From Saccoglossus kowalevskii (Eukaryota; Hemichordata; Enteropneusta; Harrimaniidae), in assembly GCF_000003605.2 (NCBI RefSeq), contig NW_003149765.1, positions 988,496-1,023,414 of the forward strand: a stretch of DNA of 34,919 nucleotides, given 5' to 3'. The translations under genes were made by a program, and so were the position numbers. Numbering within the stretch: the stretch's first letter is position 1; each line of letters starts with the position of its first letter. The notes below the pieces were generated by a model that searched no databases, was not told the origin of the DNA, and was given only the letters and a program-made list of their open reading frames with translations. This document shows, piece by piece, positions 10,301 through 19,990 of the stretch.

Positions 10301-13169
10301 AAAGAGATATTCTAAGTGTTTATATGCGCTGACTGCAGAACATTTAGAGCATTGGATTACTTAAAAAACTACGTATAAATATTCAATCAGAACTGGCATC
10401 TCAGGTGGCTACCGAAACACTGCTCCGCGTCAATGGAGCATGGACATGTTACACAACACTTTGAATACTACATAATTGTTATTCAATATCTATTTCAGCT
10501 TCCTTGTTGAGGTCTCTCTGAAAATGGAACTGTTATTTATTATTCTCGTTTTTCTTTTACCATAGGTGTATCACTGCTGAGAATAAATTGACAATGCTGC
10601 AAGATGAATATGAGGACAGGTGTAAAAAAGATGGTCATATTATAGACACATTGAGGGTGGAATTACAAAATTACGATGCTGCATTGAACACTGAAATGGC
10701 AGCATTGCAGCAAGAAAGGTGAGTTTAGTTAGATTGAAGGGGCAATACATGTAGTAAATTTTTTTTATAAACCAAGAAGACCTAGGTAATTGGTATAACG
10801 CCAATATATAGTACATGAAAGGTAGTGAGTTAAGAGCTGGAAGGGCAATATTACACCAAGAACAGTGAGTTAAGGGCTGGAAGGGCTTTATTACACCAAG
10901 AACAGTGAGATAAGAGCTGGAAGGGCAATATTACACCAAGAACAGTGAGTTAAGGGCTGGAAGGGCAATATTACACCAAGAACAGTGAGGTAAGAGCTGG
11001 AAGGGCAATATTACACCAAGAACAGTGAGTTAAGGGCTGGAAGGGCAATATTACACCAAGAACAGTGAGTTAAGGGCTGAAAGGGTAATATTACACCAAG
11101 AACAGTGAGTTAAGGGCTGGAAGGGTAATATTACACCAAGAACAGTGAGTTAAGGGCTGGAAGGGTAATATTACACCAAGAACAGTGAGTTAAGGGCTGG
11201 AAGGGTAATGTTACACCAAGAAAGGTGATGTAAGGGCTTGACAGGCAATATTTATCAAGAATGGTAAGTTAAGGGTTGGAAGGGCAATATTTACCAAGAA
11301 GGATGAGTTAAGAGTTGAGCAATAGTATATCAGTTGAGGGCTGAATGGGCAATATTTACCAAGAAGGGTGAGTTAAGGGCTGGATGGGCAATATTTACTA
11401 AGAAGGGTGGACAGGCAATAGTATTAATTTTAATGATTCAATATTAATCACATACAGTATTCAGTTCATAGGCGCATCTATTGGAGATGCATTTCTAATA
11501 GAGCAAATATTGTATACCGGTACTTTACAAACGTTGACCAATGTCATTTAATGTATTGCAGATCAAACTTGAAGGAAACTGCTGAAAGCCATGAGAAATT
11601 GTGTGCTGAATATGATAATTTGTGGAAAATGTACAACAATCTCAGTGGAAAGGGTGGACAGGTGAGTGCTAATCAAAAATACAAGCAAGCTAGTGTAGTC
11701 ATTCTAGATACTATGGTTCCAGAAATATTTTTGTTGTTTATTTTTAGAAAGTGAGATGAGTGTTGCATGTAGTGATAGGACTCGCTGTTCCATAGGAACT
11801 AAATGTGGTTGCAAGCATGTATACAATAAATATATAGGGAAAATATTATGATTAACTGGTTTTCAAATCAAATATCTTTTGATATGTATGTCACGTTTTC
11901 TGATATTGTTGATCAGATTGCATTTGCAGTGGGCATCATGAACGATCAAGGGTGAAATATACACTTGACGTATGATATAAAGATGTAATAAATATGTCTC
12001 GATTTGAGTTTTGTTTACTACACATCACTTGCAGTTAAATATATGTACTTGTGTAATCAGTAAAATGGTTTCTTTTTGATATAATGTATGTCGAATAAAA
12101 TTTGCCATTTCAGAGAGATGTTGATCCAAGAGTTCTAAAAGAGAAAGATAACGAGATAGACAACTTGACAGCTCAGTTAGTGTCAGCTGATGAAGCAATT
12201 GCTGCCAAGGAAGATGAGGTCAAAGAATTAAGAAACAAAATCCGAGAAATGAAAAATGAACTGGAGACTGTGCCAGTACTAAAGGCACAGGCGAGTATTA
12301 GAAAGAACTAGTTCTCTTTTCATGATAAACAGCAAAATTCAAAATGTTTATGCTTATAAGTTTATCAGTTCAAATATCTAGAATTTTCTCAAGCATTTAA
12401 AGTAATCATTATCTACTGTGTAATCATTTATAAGTTTCTATCCTATTTTTTCAACCACATCGTTTCATTGTTTCTTTGTGTGGGTATATTGTTACCAAAA
12501 ATAACAATCTGAAATTGTATGTGTAGGCTGACATCTACCAAGCTGACTTCCAGGCTGAGAGAGAAGCTAGAGAGAAGGCTCATGGTGAAAAGGAGAAGCT
12601 GGTGCAGGATATCCAGGATCTACAGTTGGAGAACCAGCAACTTCAAGATGACTTAAATACATTATCTAAAACGCAGATCGCTGAAATGCAGAAACGCCAT
12701 GGTAAACATGAACCAAGGCCAGCTGGTGCCGCAGGGTATACACAGCCAGGGAGAGGATATCCATACCCTGGTCCTTATTATCCACGATATTATGCTGATG
12801 GTAACAACGCTGATGAGAGAAAGAACGAACCCGCACCACAGGGTATTGTAGATGGCATGGGAGGTAGCCAGGGCGATAGATTACTAGCCAGAGGAGATTC
12901 TGCAGAACAGGTAAAAACAAATACCAATAAAATTGTTGAAATAAATCACAAGTGCACTATCTTTATACCTATTGTGTGTGTATAACATGAAATCAACATA
13001 AAATAAAACAACTTCTAGTTGATCACCAAATTTGTATTTCTTCTAGATTTCCAGCGGCACTGATAGATCAGCATCACCAGTACCACACCAGTTTACATGT
13101 CCTAAGTGTGAAGCTGGCTTCCCAGACTTGGACACGCTGCAGATACACATACTTGATTGTATTAACTAA
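4107..13169 (+). CDS. OPTN/IKBKG: NEMO/optineurin-family ubiquitin-binding scaffold (10 coding exons)
   Basis: Coding join: 4107-4341, 6243-6460, 7112-7279, 8651-9520, 10030-10166, 10566-10718, 11562-11661, 12114-12290, 12527-12910, 13047-13169; 2565 nt, all phases match, 854 residues. Order of parts: serine-rich head with LIR-like EFIVL (27-30 core); amphipathic helix from about 59 resembling the IKK/TBK1-binding segment of NEMO and optineurin; coiled coils to about 680; UBAN with ADIYQADFQAEREAREK from 687 (D693 and E697 match human OPTN D474 and E478, needed for ubiquitin binding); Pro/Tyr-rich linker (about 720-750); C-terminal C-x2-C-x12-H-x3-C zinc finger (C832, C835, H848, C852). Family role: cytosolic adaptor reading linear/K63 ubiquitin, joining kinases and, for OPTN, autophagy. 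The UBAN is nearer NEMO and the LIR is OPTN/Kenny-like, so orthology is open. It is longer than human OPTN (577) or NEMO (419). Confidence 0.85.
4342..6242 (+). other. Intron 1 of the NEMO/optineurin-like gene
   Basis: Phase 1 intron from GTATGT to TTCTTTTGACAG. Apart from the hAT-like MITE it is AT-rich, with many T-runs and no recognised gene. The ORF at 5256-5459 has no support. Confidence 0.7.
6036..6187. mobile_element. hAT-like MITE in intron 1
   Basis: Inverted ends contain ATCTGCACTGGCTCGGAAG (left, from about 6041) and its exact complement (right, to about 6180), extending imperfectly to about 40 bp. The element is flanked by the 8-bp direct repeat AAATGTAC (6028-6035 and 6188-6195), as expected of hAT elements. 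It is 152 bp with no coding capacity. Its right edge is only about 55 bp from exon 2, so it may displace the branch-point region. Confidence 0.75.
6243..6460 (+). CDS. Coding exon 2: coiled coil
   Basis: The acceptor TTTTGACAG and phase 1 entry rebuild a Glu codon, giving LTEKLAETNALMQ across the junction. It encodes a charged heptad-type coiled coil. Two in-frame donors, 12 bp apart, can end it: CAG|GTGAAG at 6448 and CAG|GTAACA at 6460. The longer form is chosen; the shorter loses four residues (VKQQ). Confidence 0.8.
7112..7279 (+). CDS. Coding exon 3: coiled coil
   Basis: Phase 0 at both ends, from GCCTTGTGTAG to CAG|GTACAT; 56 codons of strongly heptad-like sequence rich in Glu, Lys and Leu. 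It follows intron 2 (6461-7111), an AT-rich stretch with two related ATTTTTGTCATTTTT words and nothing else recognised. Confidence 0.8.
7280..8650 (+). other. Intron 3 of the NEMO/optineurin-like gene
   Basis: Phase 0 intron of about 1.37 kb, from GTACAT to TCATGCTAG after a T-tract. I see no further exon, repeat or RNA gene. The ORF at 8045-8239 looks like chance. Confidence 0.7.
8651..9520 (+). CDS. Coding exon 4: long coiled-coil exon of 290 codons
   Basis: Phase 0 at both ends (CATGCTAG to CAG|GTAAAT). Residues 208-497: coiled coil, then a Ser-rich, weakly structured stretch (around 325-395, including SMTSGSSGPES and DRSSSDTQNKKSKSE), then a second coiled coil beginning ELTVHDLLVQLQSEREKV. 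That last part resembles optineurin's [20 protein letters not shown] segment. This exon accounts for much of the extra length over vertebrate relatives. Confidence 0.85.
9521..10029 (+). other. Intron 4 of the NEMO/optineurin-like gene
   Basis: Phase 0, from GTAAAT to CTTCCACAG; AT-rich, nothing else seen. Confidence 0.75.
10030..10166 (+). CDS. Coding exon 5: coiled coil
   Basis: Enters in phase 0 after CTTCCACAG and leaves in phase 2 at AATAG|GTAATA. It encodes DDIQALKSQVMSLVNELRD, which matches the ...LQVTSLFKELQ... (OPTN) and ...AQVTSLLGELQ... (NEMO) segment, supporting the family call. Intron 5 (10167-10565) holds nothing recognised. Confidence 0.85.
10566..10718 (+). CDS. Coding exon 6: coiled coil
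   Basis: Enters in phase 2 after TTTTACCATAG, rebuilding an Arg codon, and ends in phase 2 at GAAAG|GTGAGT. It encodes a coiled coil ending NTEMAALQQER. A decayed copy of this exon lies at about 18095-18242. Confidence 0.85.
10815..11420 (+). repeat. 40-bp minisatellite in intron 6
   Basis: About 15 tandem units, exactly 40 bp apart for eleven starts (10825, 10865 ... 11225), then degenerating to about 39 bp. Each unit starts near GTGAGTTAAGGGCTGGAAGG and ends CACCAAGAACA. The unit boundary CCAAGAACAGTGAGTTAAG resembles the real exon 6 donor CAAGAAAGGTGAGTTTAG just upstream, so the array probably grew from that junction. Some units have full donor consensus (GTAAGT at 11264, GTGAGT at 11368). 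Confidence 0.9.
11562..11661 (+). CDS. Coding exon 7: coiled coil
   Basis: Enters in phase 2 after TGTATTGCAG and ends in phase 0 at CAG|GTGAGT. It encodes KLCAEYDNLWKMYNNL, comparable to NEMO's HQLFQEYDNHI segment before the CC2 region. A partial copy sits at about 18377-18437. Intron 7 (11662-12113) has no other feature. Confidence 0.85.
12114..12290 (+). CDS. Coding exon 8: CC2/UBAN start
   Basis: Phase 0 at both ends. It encodes AEEAL-like helix LVSADEAIAAKEDEVKELR and ends ETVPVLKAQ, identical to the stretch entering NEMO's UBAN. Its donor is CAG|GCGAGT, so intron 8 (12291-12526) is a GC-AG intron. No GT donor nearby keeps the frame and the UBAN intact. Confidence 0.88.
12527..12910 (+). 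CDS. Coding exon 9: UBAN core and Pro/Tyr linker
   Basis: Starts after ATGTGTAG and ends at CAG|GTAAAA, phase 0 throughout. It encodes the DFQAEREAREK ubiquitin-binding core, the leucine-zipper tail to EMQKRHG (a word shared with optineurin's EMQSRHG), then a Gly/Pro/Tyr-rich linker with GYPYPGPYYPRYY before the zinc finger. Confidence 0.92.
13047..13169 (+). CDS. Coding exon 10: C-terminal zinc finger
   Basis: Starts after TTTCTTCTAG and ends at TAA (13167-13169). It encodes FTCPKC...PDLDTLQIH...DC, the CCHC ubiquitin-binding finger shared by NEMO and optineurin; all four zinc ligands are present. It ends two residues after the last Cys, as in both human proteins. Confidence 0.95.
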   Translation: MSSGTDRSASPVPHQFTCPKCEAGFPDLDTLQIHILDCIN

Positions 13170-14960
13170 ACAGTGGATAACAGGAAGGGAAAGACCTGTT
13201 TCCGAAGATTATTATCTAATCATCTCAGCAGACCTTCCAGCAAGTGTAACAAACTGAATCTTATGTTGTTTTATAAATATCTTATATTTGGGACTTTATT
13301 TATAATATTATAAAAATGTACACAGGCAAGTAAAAAATAACCACAAGGAAGGCACATCAATATTATATTGAATAGAACAGTATGGACAACGTTTTCATTG
13401 GCGTCTTCATTGGCACACAAGACGAATAGAAATTAATTAATTTTTAGTTATAAGTGACATGTCTGGTATGAAAGCGGTTGTCAATAGGAAAGGTTGACAT
13501 GAATTGCGAAACACTGCATGCCCCAATAAAGTTACAAGTTATACAAGTGTGTGCAATGGATCTTTGTACCCTGTTATCTTAACAATGAGATATCAACATA
13601 TTTGAGCAATATGTCACATTACAAGTAGACATGTGTGTTAACACATTAAATCTTACACCTGTTCCCAGCATGCAACATATATTTAATGTTATTTGTGGTA
13701 CCTAAAGACTGTCATGGCATTTGGTTTAGGGAGAATGTGAGAAAATCCTATGTGTATTTACAATCAAAGTCATTAGAGCAGCATGAATGCATTGCTCTGA
13801 AAGTTTGGTGCAATGCGTTAACGTTCTTGATACATGTGTTGTTGATAAGTGGTAAATGCTTAAATATTCAAAACGAAAAACTGGTGTAGCATAAAACGTT
13901 TTAATACATAATTCAAATTACTGTTGTTGGAGTTTTTTCCTTCCAGCTGAATTGACTTTGATTGTAATCATAGTGTTTTTACTCTTTGGCTTACACATTG
14001 ATATAGGAATTTATGAGAACTTAACCTAGTGAAGTGTATTTTGTAAGTGTATATGTGTTATAACATGTGACATTGCACTGTTAGAATCAATTGCTAAATA
14101 TCAAGGTTTAATACATTTCAATAAAGCCTTGGTTCCTGCAAAAACTTTCTATCAGTAATTAGGTCACTTCACAATGATACATCTAATATAAATTATATTT
14201 GAGTAAGATTATACACGTGTGATTTTTGCAAAAGAAAGTTTAGCATTGTAGAAAACATACCATAGTTCATAGTCATATAAGGGTGTTATTCATAGTAATC
14301 AAGTTGTACTGAATGTAGTTCAAATTAGATATGCATTATATTCAATTGCAGTTAATTGGTGAGAAAATTATGTTTTAGCTTGATTTCTTGTGTCACAACT
14401 ATTTAAATATTTCGTGTGTAAAATAGTTGAGTTACAAATGATTTAAAGTTAGTTGATGTAAATAGTGATATTGTCATTCATAAAGTTTTGTAATCAGTTA
14501 TTTGTTTTATTTTATTAAAAAACACACATAATTCTTGTGAATTACGAAAAAAAGACAGTTTCAAAAGTAATTTTAAAAGTAAAGTAGCAGTAACCCTACT
14601 AGCCTAGATGGGTGTATGTTAAGTGTTTACTTAACAAATGTCAGAAGCTGTAAACATTGGAAAGGCATTTATTTCCTACTTGTACATTGGTAATAAAATC
14701 GAATAATAGTCATTTTATGATTCATTCCAAATGAACACTGTTCCACCATTCTGTACTAAGGTAAATCTGCAGAATGTACAACTTACATTTAGTCTATACC
14801 ATCTACTGCCAACCGAGAAGGATTCAATTCATGATGTGGGTATGCAAAAAACGCAACATGTCTATATTTCTATATCATTTACAATTTGTAAGGCATGTTT
14901 ATTTTTGCATCTTGCAAACTAGCTATATCTGTATGACGAATGAATTGGAAATAAAGTCAA
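13170..14960 (+). other. 3' UTR region with poly(A) signals
   Basis: AATAAA occurs at 13525-13530, followed by a GT-rich stretch, and again at 14120-14125, 14692-14697 and 14950-14955. A short UTR of about 380 nt or a longer one is possible. ORFs here have no protein-like features. Confidence 0.55.
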
Positions 14961-16760
14961 TGTTTTCCACGCACTACATTTAATGACAGTATTATATTCC
15001 TTCTATGCAGAAAGTCTGTCGTTTTCACACAGCATAGCTAGTACTGTTGTATTTAGCCTTGGTTGTCTGATTTTGTCAAAAATAGTTGTATACTACAAAT
15101 CTTGACCATTCAATAATGCTTCAAATAAAAATCGCCAAATGTTGTCGTGCCTAGCAGTCACGAAACGTCTGAGCATGAAATGATGGGTGTGATTTAATTA
15201 TTGTAACCAATATTACTTATTGTATTTACTACTAATTAAATTAGTAATATAAATAAATTAAATTTATTTTATTTGTAAAGTGGGAATTTCATTTTACCAA
15301 ATTACAATTTACATAATTACAGTAAGATGTTTTTTTTCAATATCGCTATATCAATGTACGACTTTATGTTGAGCACCTATAATTTAGCACAAGCTGCATC
15401 ACAACAAATTTTCAAGCGTTAGTGGTGCATTATTTCGGCTTAAAGAGCTCAATGATTGTAATATTTGGAAAAATTTTACATTCTGCTTGTTTTATGCGTA
15501 ATTGGCCAGCAAACTGCAAGATACTAGTAAGTAGCTAACAATTTGCATTCATTTACATTGTGTGTTAAAATTTATCTTAAAATAAGTAGAGTCTTGCATT
15601 AACTATCCTTGTGTATTTCTGTGAAATTGTATATGTACGTATTTCTGAAAGATCTTCAGTGCCCCTTTTCAAAAATGAACTAGGAATACTTTGCAATATA
15701 TACAGCGTCATGGTAGCCCTGGTTAGGAACCATAGCCCAGAGAGACTAATTACTAACCACGTCGTGTTTAATTGATTATGTCAAACTCTAGTTGCTGTAC
15801 TTCACTGCATATATTGTAACATTATTCGGTTATCGGAATATGTCACGCAGTATTTGTCAACAAGAAAGGAGTCTTCGTGAACGTATCGCATACCCAAGCT
15901 AGGGCACTGGAATGTCCACAATTGTTCTTCAATATGACAAACAAACAAATTACGTCACGAGAATTGTTTTATGAATTCACTTTCAAGATTCAATTCCGAT
16001 TAGAGTAGTTTTGTTATATTGTTCTGCTTTTTTTTTGAAACCAAATACAGATAATATAATGCCAGCAGGGCATAGTTCATTAGTTCGCCATCTTACACGC
16101 CCATTATGACGTTATCAATGATAGCATAATCCGTTAAACAAACATATCCAGTTACAGCATTCAGTAAATATATGCAGTAATACTGGTGTTGAAGGTCAAT
16201 GTGATTATGAGGTTCACATGTGTTGCTTCCTTGAAGAGAATTGTTTCGAAAATGCCAACAAGCTAGTATGCAAGCTGATAAAAAAAACGTTGGAGAACAT
16301 TCCCGGTGACATGCTGGTAAAATGAATGCTATGGTTTGAACGAAAGAGTTGCCGACTTTTGAAAATACAAATCCCGTGTCATTGAACTATAATACATGAC
16401 AAGATTCGTCAACTCTATATTGTAAGCATCAATGATTGATGAATTCTAGGTAGAAATGTGTCACGAATTCTGTGAACTATGGTTATTAATAGATATCAGG
16501 CGGGGTGAGTCACGTGATTGTACTGTTGTGCTGGATGGTTTTACATATGTAGCATTGGTCAGACTTTCCCATTCAAAACATATGGACGCTTGTATTTATG
16601 TGTATAGAAACAACAACATTTTATTATTTGATATCAGTACGTCATTCAGTTTCTAATTACATCATATTTTTATCATACAATTGTGAAGTCATTTCATTTT
16701 CTCTTCTATATGCTTATCCCAGCAACGGATACATGAATAAAGTAAAACGAATATATTATA
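14961..16760. other. Intergenic, nothing recognised
   Basis: AT-rich sequence without ORFs of note, tRNA-like folds or clear repeats. Confidence 0.5.
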
Positions 16761-16893
16761 TTAAAGCCTGGTGGTCGTCGCGCAGCGCGTGTTCGAATTT
16801 CATGTAAATAAACAATGTATTTTACACGCGTTGTATACGTCGCTATGAGTCCCATATCAAACAGGACGCGGCACGACGACCACTGCCCTTTAA
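16761..16893. mobile_element. TTAA-flanked MITE, copy 1
   Basis: 133 bp from TTAA to TTAA. The right end, read inward, is TTAAAGGGCAGTGGTCGTCG; the left end is a slightly diverged match. The centre has ACACGCGTTGTATACGTCGC. A near-identical copy lies at 23766-23898 and a diverged inverted copy at 21000-21127. The TTAA target suggests piggyBac-type mobilisation, but no transposase is seen. Confidence 0.75.
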
Positions 16894-16989
16894 AATATAC
16901 TGTATCTCATCTTATATACATACAGGGTATATCTATTAGAACATATCGTCATATCATTCTTCAAATATCTGTATACAAATAATAATAGT

Positions 16990-17830
16990 TCAAGCAATCC
17001 CATCCAGTTCAATATTTGAACTAAAGCGCAGCACACACAATATAGTTTGTCCACAAATCACCACACACAACTACCACGTTTCTTTGTTGATGCATCTATC
17101 ACGGGGGTAATCTCTCTCTCGGGGTCTCCACACTTGTCAGGGGGAAAACTCGTCTCGTCTCTATATCTCGTCCCCTTGAGGTACGGGATCGGGAAAGTCA
17201 CTTATACTTTACAGTCAAATAAGACACACAAAACGAAATACGTTTCAACTCTCGTCTTAGTCGATCTTTTGGAGCACTCTATAAGACACAGCGCCCTGGG
17301 GAAAAGTCCCCAAGACTCTCATAAGGCTGAACCAAGACTCGCCCAAGACTGGACTGCCTCAAGGCTCGCCCCTGGACTCTCTCGGACTGCGTCTGTCGTG
17401 GAGTATTCGCCAAGACCAACTCAAACTCTCTTTATTCATTTTCAAAACTCTAACCAATTACAAAACAGTAAAAGACTCTAGGGCGTAACCTTCAATCATA
17501 AAGCCAATCACACTAAGTACTGCATACGTCATATCTTTTGATTAATCGTTCACTACATTAATAACTACGGATATAAACTGTCAAAATGAGTAGTCTAAAA
17601 AGCGGCGGTTATCTGGTAATTAGTTCCAAATCACTGAGCTAAGTTCCGTCCAAAACTTCAAATAGACCTAAACGATGACAGACATAACACAGCAATTCGC
17701 TAATAATCAGCTAATTAAGTCGACCAACAGATACGCAAAAACAAATTCATGACACATCAAGCACAATGTAAAGACCCCCACCAAGTTCCAATTCGTAAAT
17801 AAACAATGGGAACAGGATGTCAACAGCAAA
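16990..17830 (-). mobile_element. Possible solo LTR (minus strand)
   Basis: This block is more GC-rich than its surroundings, with repeated AAGACTCGCCCAAGACT-like words. On the minus strand it has a G-rich, PPT-like GGTGGGGGTCTTTACA (about 17774-17789) followed by TGTGCTTGATG, and an AATAAA at 17436-17431. No gag/pol ORF, PBS or target duplication could be defined, so the edges are approximate. The 144-codon ORF at 17047-17481 starts at a non-ATG codon and looks non-coding. Confidence 0.3.
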
Positions 17831-18094
17831 CAAAACTATTTATTTCTTGTTTGTTTGTTTTTTAATTATATTTTTCGCTAAGTAAAACCGCTAAATTAAA
17901 TTCATGTGAACATGTATTATAACAATATAAATTTGCGAAATACCAAAAAAGTGAAGTTAAATGTCAGTGTAAAATATATGCTTCTATAGTGTTTTATAAC
18001 TCATAAATAATTGTTGGCCTCAACTTTCCTAGTAATATATATATATTCTAGAATAACCATTAACTTTAGAGAAATAATTGTTATTTTGTGACAG

Positions 18095-18437
18095 AAATAT
18101 AACTGACAATGCTGTAAGTTGAATATGAAGACAAGTGTAGAAACGATGGTAATTTTACTGACACATTTACGTGCAGCAGGTGGAATTTCAAAATTTCGAT
18201 ATTGCTTTAAATATTGAAATGGCAGCATTGCAGCAATTAGGGTGAATTACTTGAAATACTTTATTAAAATGTTTTGTGATGATTGGTCAGCAGAACTGCG
18301 AGAATGGTAAATGATAGTTGCTGGTATGCCTTCCGAGTCTCTTCATGTTTTACAACATTAACCATGTACGTACGGCACTGCATCGAGCCACGAAAGAAAA
18401 TTTGTGGAAAATGTACAACAATCGCAGTAAAACAAGT
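18095..18437 (+). pseudogene. Decayed duplicate of gene 1 exons 6-7
   Basis: 18095-18242 aligns with exon 6, including GACAATGCTG near the start and ATGGCAGCATTGCAGCAA at the end. About 18377-18437 aligns with exon 7, sharing TGTGGAAAATGTACAACAAT. In the copy the exon 6 CAA codon after ATG CTG is TAA, about 8 bases are inserted mid-exon (frameshift), the donor is lost, and exon 7 has an internal deletion. Some intron sequence before exon 7 is also shared (TTTACAA..TT.ACCA), so this is DNA-level duplication, not a retrocopy. The copy lacks the minisatellite. Confidence 0.85.
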
Positions 18438-19389
18438 TAACGATTGGTAGAATAGACTGTGCTGCTGCAATTGATTTAAGCTGTCTGACATTACTTGTTG
18501 CGTGTAATGATTTACAATTCCTCAGTTTATTGTCTCTGCTGGTTCCTGAGAACAATAAGACAAGTAGCTACACTGAACCGTGAATACAAGGCATATATGT
18601 GTATAGTTAAACACTATAGGTTGTTTGTGTTGTGTTGTGTTTTTCCCTGTCCAAAAATATTCTCAATTGATCTGTTTCAAATCAATATACTTTCTCATCA
18701 GGAAACTGAAATTTATTAAAACTGGAGGCACCCACCACATGTATACTCGTACTCGCAGAAACACAGCTAATATTCTGAACTCCATGGGAAATGCATAATT
18801 TACGCTGGTAGGCACCAGTAAGCTTTAGCAGTGATCTTCCAAATATTCCTTCCCTGTATCTATCTGCCGCAACATCAAACTGTCAATTTTGTGATCATTC
18901 GCATGGATATGCCTAGTTGCTTTGTGTCTATTCATACCTGTGTAGTTTCCTTTTGCTCAATCCTTCCTCTTCTAGACTAGTGTACCATGTTTATTTAGAA
19001 GGATTTAGTTGAATCTTTTAAACTTCTATTTGCTTTAGGTGGTATCCTCAAATCTGATGATCTTGAAAAGTTTCTGATTCAGAGTTAGGTCCCTGATTAA
19101 CATTTAGCCAAAACGTTAATCCCTCAAAAAATGATTCACTGTTAATTTGACAGTTAGATTTCTGGTTGGGATACCCTTGTTTTCAGTGACAGGGAATCCA
19201 TGCACACCTGTTGCAATGGTCCACTCGTACCATTCTCATCCTATGACCCTACATCCCTGTCAGCATCCTTTATTTTATGTTTTTGTCACATTACCTCAAA
19301 CCCTGCAAATGGAAGTGTGCATGGAATCATAAGAAGAAACGATGTGCATTGTTGTGTGATAAAGGTGATTGAACTGATTGAACAGTTGG
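18438..19389. other. Intergenic, nothing recognised
   Basis: No further gene 1 exon copies are seen. Weak similarity to intron 7 may continue to about 18510 (TGTTGCGTGTAATGAT against TGTTGCATGTAGTGAT). Confidence 0.45.
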
Positions 19390-19500
19390 AATCTACCAGG
19401 TGTGCTTGTGATATTCATAACAAAGGATGTTTACAACTTTCGAAGCAGAATATGAATCTACCGGGTGTGCTGTTATTTGAATAACAAATGATGTTTATGA
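19390..19500 (+). repeat. Two-copy tandem repeat, 65-bp period
   Basis: AATCTACCAGGTGTGCT at about 19390 recurs as AATCTACCGGGTGTGCT 65 bp later. In both, ATAACAAAGGATGTTTA or ATAACAAATGATGTTTA follows. Confidence 0.7.
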
Positions 19501-19539
19501 TCTACTGAGTTGCCTACGTGACACAGCTGCTAGCAAGAT

Positions 19540-19990
19540 CACATTCTGATTGGCTCATGTGGAAACCCAGGTGGTGACACTGAATCGTGCCTATAAATTG
19601 GACAGACTCAGGACAGTTGGAGTCCATCATTTCAACTTGGTATCCTGTGTGTGCTGCTACGATATTGTGTGACAAGTGATACAGGCTACAACCATCATTC
19701 TGTGAGACTTGTATGAACTGCTCTGCGATCTCCTGCTTTCAGCGGTGCCCTTCAGAATAGCAGCGTGTCTCTGCAAGCAAGACTGTATTTCTTCGTCGTT
19801 GTGTTGCCGAAGCCATTGACTGTCGCCCACCAATGCACACTTTCCTAAGCAACCCCCCAATGACTTTATTCATTGTATTTTTCTGTGCTTTATTTCTTGT
19901 AATTATTTTGAGATGTATTAAAGCCAGGAGCTTTAACTCTATATTTTGATGCATTTCATTTCCAGTACTATTGCCCTGTCACCCTATTCT
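19540..19990 (+). mobile_element. LTR-like segment with TATA box and poly(A) signal
   Basis: CCTATAAATTGG (about 19589-19600) has a core-promoter look. It is followed some 330 bp later by TGTATTAAAGCCAGGAGC, an ATTAAA-type poly(A) signal. Spacing and order fit a solo LTR. No target duplication, TG/CA ends or coding part could be fixed, so an orphan promoter is an alternative. Confidence 0.25.

Noticed and set aside
16505-16516. GTCACGTGAT, a TFEB/CLEAR-like E-box
   Set aside because: It lies over 3 kb past the end of gene 1 and far from gene 2; single E-boxes are common by chance.
16785-16800. GTGTTCGAATTTC, resembling a tRNA B box
   Set aside because: No A box or cloverleaf around it; it belongs to the MITE and recurs in copy 3.
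17047-17481. 144-codon plus-strand ORF
   Set aside because: Non-ATG start, low-complexity composition, lies inside a probable LTR-like block read from the other strand.
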